64,000 nucleotides of DNA, from the NCBI RefSeq assembly GCF_000005505.3, contig NC_016132.3:11222001-11286000 (forward strand), given 5' to 3'. The DNA comes from Brachypodium distachyon (Eukaryota; Streptophyta; Magnoliopsida; Poales; Poaceae). Position numbers and translations under genes: made by a program. Positions 60,700 to 64,000 of this stretch are shown here, piece by piece. The notes below the pieces were generated by a model. The model saw only the letters and a list, made by a program, of their open reading frames with translations. It was not told where the DNA came from and ran no database searches. Positions within the stretch are counted from its first letter, which is position 1. The number at the start of each line of letters is the position of its first letter.

Positions 60700-63194
60700 A
60701 ATAGATAGAAATATACATACCCTGTGGCTGGGTCTGTGGACGAAACTCGAAGTTCATCCTGGGACTCTGCAGGTGCCAATAGTCGAAAGAAGACTGCGGC
60801 TGGTGCCACGACGAACCTCCGGCCTGCTCAGGAGGAGGTGGCCTGGGCGTCGACTGCTCTGGTAGACGTGGACGCGGGTGGTGTCGGGGGTGCGGTGCTT
60901 CCTGCTGACGTGGCCGCTGCTGGTGCGTGGAGTGACGAGGGGGCCTACGGACGCCTGGTGGTGAACGACGTCCGAAGTGCGGGTGCACGTGATAGCAGGG
61001 TAAACAGAGCGTAGCTTCTCCTCCATTCATCCAAGCCAGGACTGGTGCGGCTCCCGTGGTAGTAGAAGTGGACCGGTCGAAAGCGAACGTCCATACGCAG
61101 CGAACTCGGCCTGTAAATCCTGTGTCAACTGAGCTTGCAATTGGCACGAAGAGTATTACATATATATGGCAAAGTACGTAACAAATACATGCATTATGTT
61201 AAGAGAAGATACTTACCGCGTGCTGTCTAGAGCCTGAAGTAGACTGGCGGGTACATATCTTGCAAACTTGGCTCGGCTATCTCCTGGGGGTGAGAGTGCT
61301 GAATGATGCTCAATCGGGTAGCTGTCATGTACCTCTGCAAATATCCGTTGAATAGATCGAGATCAAAAGCCGCCAATGGCCAAACCCATGTCGTCGCAGT
61401 CTCCCACTCTGTGACGTACGACTGATCCCTCTGCAGCCACTGAGTCTGGGTCCTGGTACTTCTCTTCCTTGTAAACCTAAGATCGCATAGAATGTTGAAC
61501 AATTAAATTATGGACAATTCTGGATGACAATCATAAATTGGAGAACTGCACATACCTGTGGACGATCTGTGGAAGTGGATCCTCCGTCGGTGGAGGAATG
61601 GCCAACTAGCGTGCCCCAAACTGCCTCATGACCCATTGCTGGGCCATCTCCTCCACGCAGACGTCGAAGATGATCTTTGATTTTGTCATCCAGTAAGCGT
61701 AATCTCTCGTGCAAACCGTGGACATCCCGCCAGGGTATCTATCTTCGATGGCGTCCTGTGTGTACGGCTCTCAGACAACCACCTCAGAGTGCAACACGTC
61801 GAACTGCTCGTTGAATGATGGGTAGCAATTCCTGACCTGATCGTGTGCAAAGCGTCTCTGTAAAAAAAAGAAGTTAGCTTCATTCATGGTTTATGTAAAC
61901 TAATGTATGAATTTCACATTCGACATACCTTGCTACGTGTCCAAATTGTCGCGAAAGTAGGCAGGTCGATGTGTTCTAAGTCAAACAACTCCTGCTCAGG
62001 GTTAGGGTAATCACCCATAATGTCTGGTCGGCCGATAGAAAACCTCTCCCATGACCAGAGCTGAAACAATAAAGGACATCCAAGCAGGGCTGACTTGGGC
62101 GACGCAAGCTGGCAAGCGTTGCACATACCTCGGTACGTAGCCGCTAAGACGGCCGAACCCCAACTCCTCTATGTGATGTCATCACCACAAGTTGCATTCG
62201 CGATCTCCACTGCAATAGGGATGTAGCGTGCGCTAATGGTGGTGACGTGGTTCTCGGTGAACATCACCTTCTCGAGAAGCCACATTATATATGCCTCAAG
62301 GCTCCGAGTGATCTGAGGCTCAGTCATTTGGGTCTCTGGATACCCAAACTTCTGAATCTGCATGCAACAAAAACCAAGTGGTAGTAAACCCATGCAAGTA
62401 TATGAGGTATGCTCTTAGATATAATAACTTAAAACACATCGATCTAACCTGGTAATTGAGCAACCAATCTAGCTTAGGTCCGTGAGCCTCCGAGGTGAGT
62501 GGCCCAGCTCCGGCAAGAATACCTTGAAAACGTAGGGCACAAATTAACACATAGTTCCACATAGAGTACAAATTAAAACACAGGGCATAAATTAACACAT
62601 ACCTTGAAAGCGTAGTGCCATACACTCCTGCCAATCAGCTGGTGCCTACAACAGTCCTATGGGATCACCCACCAATGGTAGTCCCAGCAGCATCGACACA
62701 TCCTGGAGAGTAGGAGCCATCTCTCCCCAGCGAAACGTGTGTGTCTTGGGCCTCCATCTGTCCACTAAGCAGCTCAGCAGCGAGTGGTCAATTTGTAGCT
62801 GTGTAGAGTTGAAGTCTCGTCGCTCGCCCTCTACCATTTCCGCACGAGTTGCCTCAGCAAGTTGTGCGAAAGGTAAAAGACTAGCCCACTTCAAACTGCA
62901 TAAATAAAATGGACATGCAATGGATGAATAAATAAAATGGACATGCAAGGGATGAATAAATAAAATGGACATGCAAGGGATGATTGAATAAAATGTACAT
63001 GTAAGGGATGAATAAATAAAATGGACATGCAAGGGATGATTGAATAAATACCGCTGAATCCAGGCAGGGTGTATCATCCAATTTTTCTTAGGAGTGCGCG
63101 TGACAAGGGGCTCGACACTCATAGGATGCGCCACCAATCGAGCAGCCCGATGCTTACTCTCAATCTCTTGAGATAGCAATGATACTCTCTCCAT
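60700..63194 (-). pseudogene. Plant mobile domain gene, decayed
   Basis: Exons on the minus strand: 63194-63052, 62895-62603, 62522-62449, 62357-61929, 61857-61556 and 61476-61217. A further Pro/Arg-rich last part runs to about 60700. The plant mobile domain signature is clear: VDRWRPKTHTFRWGEMAPTL, QDVSMLLGLPLVGDP, AGAGPLTSEAHGPKLDWLL, SWGSAVLAATYRG, LLFQLWSWERFSIGRP and the WVMRQFG end. Five in-frame stops (62646, 62169, 61771, 61606, 61227) show it is dead, although all splice sites still look usable. Such domains occur in host MAIN/MAIL proteins and in transposons; linkage to a Mutator-type transposase here supports transposon origin. Confidence 0.78.
62901..63047. repeat. 28-30-bp minisatellite in PMD intron 1
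   Basis: About five copies of a unit with AAATAAAATGGACATGCAAG and GGATGAAT. Some units carry GGATGATTG and one carries GTACATGTAAG. It lies wholly within intron 1 of the decayed plant-mobile-domain gene. Confidence 0.9.
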
Positions 63195-63229
63195 TTTGTA
63201 CCTACAACATTTATAAACATAGTTAGACA

Positions 63230-63545
63230 TACAAATTAAAGTTCAGCATAGTTAAACCGAGAGTACATATTAAAACATAGTTGAACAAAGCGTAAAAATT
63301 AACACACAGTTCCACACAGAGTACAAATTAAAACATAGGGCACAAATTAACACTTAGTTTCACAGAGTACAAAATAAAACTTAGTTCCACATAGAGTACA
63401 AATTAAAACTTAGTTTCACAGAGTACAAATTAAAACTTAGTTTCACATATAGTACAAATTAAAACATAGGGTACAAATTAACACATAGTTTCACATATAG
63501 TACAAATTAAAACATAGGGTACAAATTAACACATAGTTTCACATA
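63230..63545. repeat. AT-rich tandem repeat between PMD and transposase genes
   Basis: Repeated GTACAAATTAAAACATAG and ACACATAGTTTCACAT blocks. The last two units (about 63440-63540) form a 48-bp period with near identity; earlier units are more diverged. There is no coding sequence. Confidence 0.85.
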
Positions 63546-63557
63546 TGCATGATAAGC

Positions 63558-64000
63558 CTAGTTTCTTCCTCTCCCTCGTCGTCCACGTCTCCCTCTTCCA
63601 CGGGCAGTAGCTCCACCAGTATCGAAAGTTGGACAATAAGTGTCCCTGTGGCCAAAATGGTTGCATAGAAAACATTGTCGTGACGGTCCTCCGGCTTCAG
63701 ATTCATCCATATCATTTCAGATGCGCCTGGACGGGCGTCTGCATGTGCCTGTCCGCAGTAGCCCGGGGTCAGGGATGTACCGCCTTTCACCAGGGGTTAC
63801 CTTGTTGAAATTGCCCATTGCACGAAACCCTGGCATCTCACCCGTCCATGTGCTAAGCACAGACTCTTTCAGGTAATAGGGAGACACAAATGAGATTGCG
63901 TCCATCCCTAGCTGCCCGCAAGCAGCAAGTATATGTGAGCAAGGAAGGTGAAGCAACTTTGGTTTGTTGCAGGTGCACTCACACGTTGGGCACACTTCAG
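63558..64000 (-). pseudogene. Mutator-like transposase, carboxyl end (partial, one stop)
   Basis: The frame is open at the window edge on the minus strand. It carries the SWIM zinc finger CECTCNKPKLLHLPCSHILA, then VSPYYLKESVLSTW, RYIPDPGLLRTG and RRPSRRI, all typical of the end of MULE transposases. A TGA at 63717-63719 (context consistent with CGA) interrupts it. Beyond it the same frame continues to a CCHC zinc knuckle, CFLCNHFGHRDTYC, and a Gly/Arg-rich tail ending at TAG 63558-63560. The catalytic domain would lie to the right of the window. Confidence 0.85.

Larger units (their letters stand above)
57840..64000. mobile_element. Large Mutator-like element, left part
   Basis: A block of transposon genes: minus-strand transposase tail (63558 to the edge), minus-strand plant-mobile-domain gene, minus-strand GRF-type gene, and a plus-strand Ser/Lys-rich ORF. 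The left end is not fixed. It is taken near the AAAAATAATACGCG tract and the GGCC minisatellite. The element continues beyond 64000. Confidence 0.6.

Noticed and set aside
62881..63081. Apparent repeat protein (PLHVHFIYSS units) on the minus strand
   Set aside because: It is the translated 28-30-bp minisatellite inside a plant-mobile-domain intron with clear donor and acceptor, not a coding repeat.
62901..63545. Regular repeats checked as a possible CRISPR-like array
   Set aside because: Units are directly adjacent without unique spacers of constant length, and the sequence is a plant nuclear intron and intergenic minisatellite.

Overview
This window reads as nuclear DNA of a grass, most likely a pooid cereal (Triticeae or a close relative). 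The support is spliceosomal GT-AG introns, GC-rich first exons, many small Stowaway elements with TA / CTCCCTCCGT ends, and retrotransposon, LINE and Mutator debris typical of cereal intergenic space. I infer the clade from these features; no species assignment is possible.

Layout. 1-4300: gene-poor DNA with a ~160-bp tandem duplication and a broken LINE RNase H tail. 4435-6030: an intronless sugar/H+ symporter (STP family, 531 aa). 8575-32035: three tandem plus-strand paralogues of the plastid phytyl-ester-synthase-like family (A 8575-13463, 696 aa; B 18220-22258, 663 aa; C 26335-32035, 685 aa). All have the same 13-exon structure and every exon junction keeps frame. Between A and B lies a small minus-strand gene (14438-15663, 149 aa, probably mitochondrial).

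33061-43827: one LINE on the minus strand with 14-bp target duplications. Its ORF1 was later split by a 3.2-kb LTR-like insertion (38926-42151) with 5-bp duplications. 44986-50305: a complete seven-exon cysteine-rich receptor-like kinase (CRK). Its third intron was enlarged to 2.5 kb by two composite transposons. 50950-57600: debris of Ty3/gypsy elements and GC-rich repeats. 57840-64000: the left part of a large Mutator-like element running off the right edge. It carries a SWIM/CCHC transposase tail, a decayed plant-mobile-domain gene, a GRF-type zinc-finger gene with one stop, and an intact divergent Ser/Lys-rich ORF.

Two observations stand out. Paralogue C is open from end to end, yet all three presumed catalytic-triad residues of its alpha/beta-hydrolase half are replaced (Ser to Thr, Asp to Glu, His to Asp), while its acyltransferase half is kept. 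Inside the Mutator-like element, the two divergent genes face each other across about 220 bp. This interval has a TATA box for each direction and, between them, ten exact E2F-like motifs.

All exon boundaries were worked out by eye from splice signals, reading frame and paralogue comparison. No search or alignment program was run.
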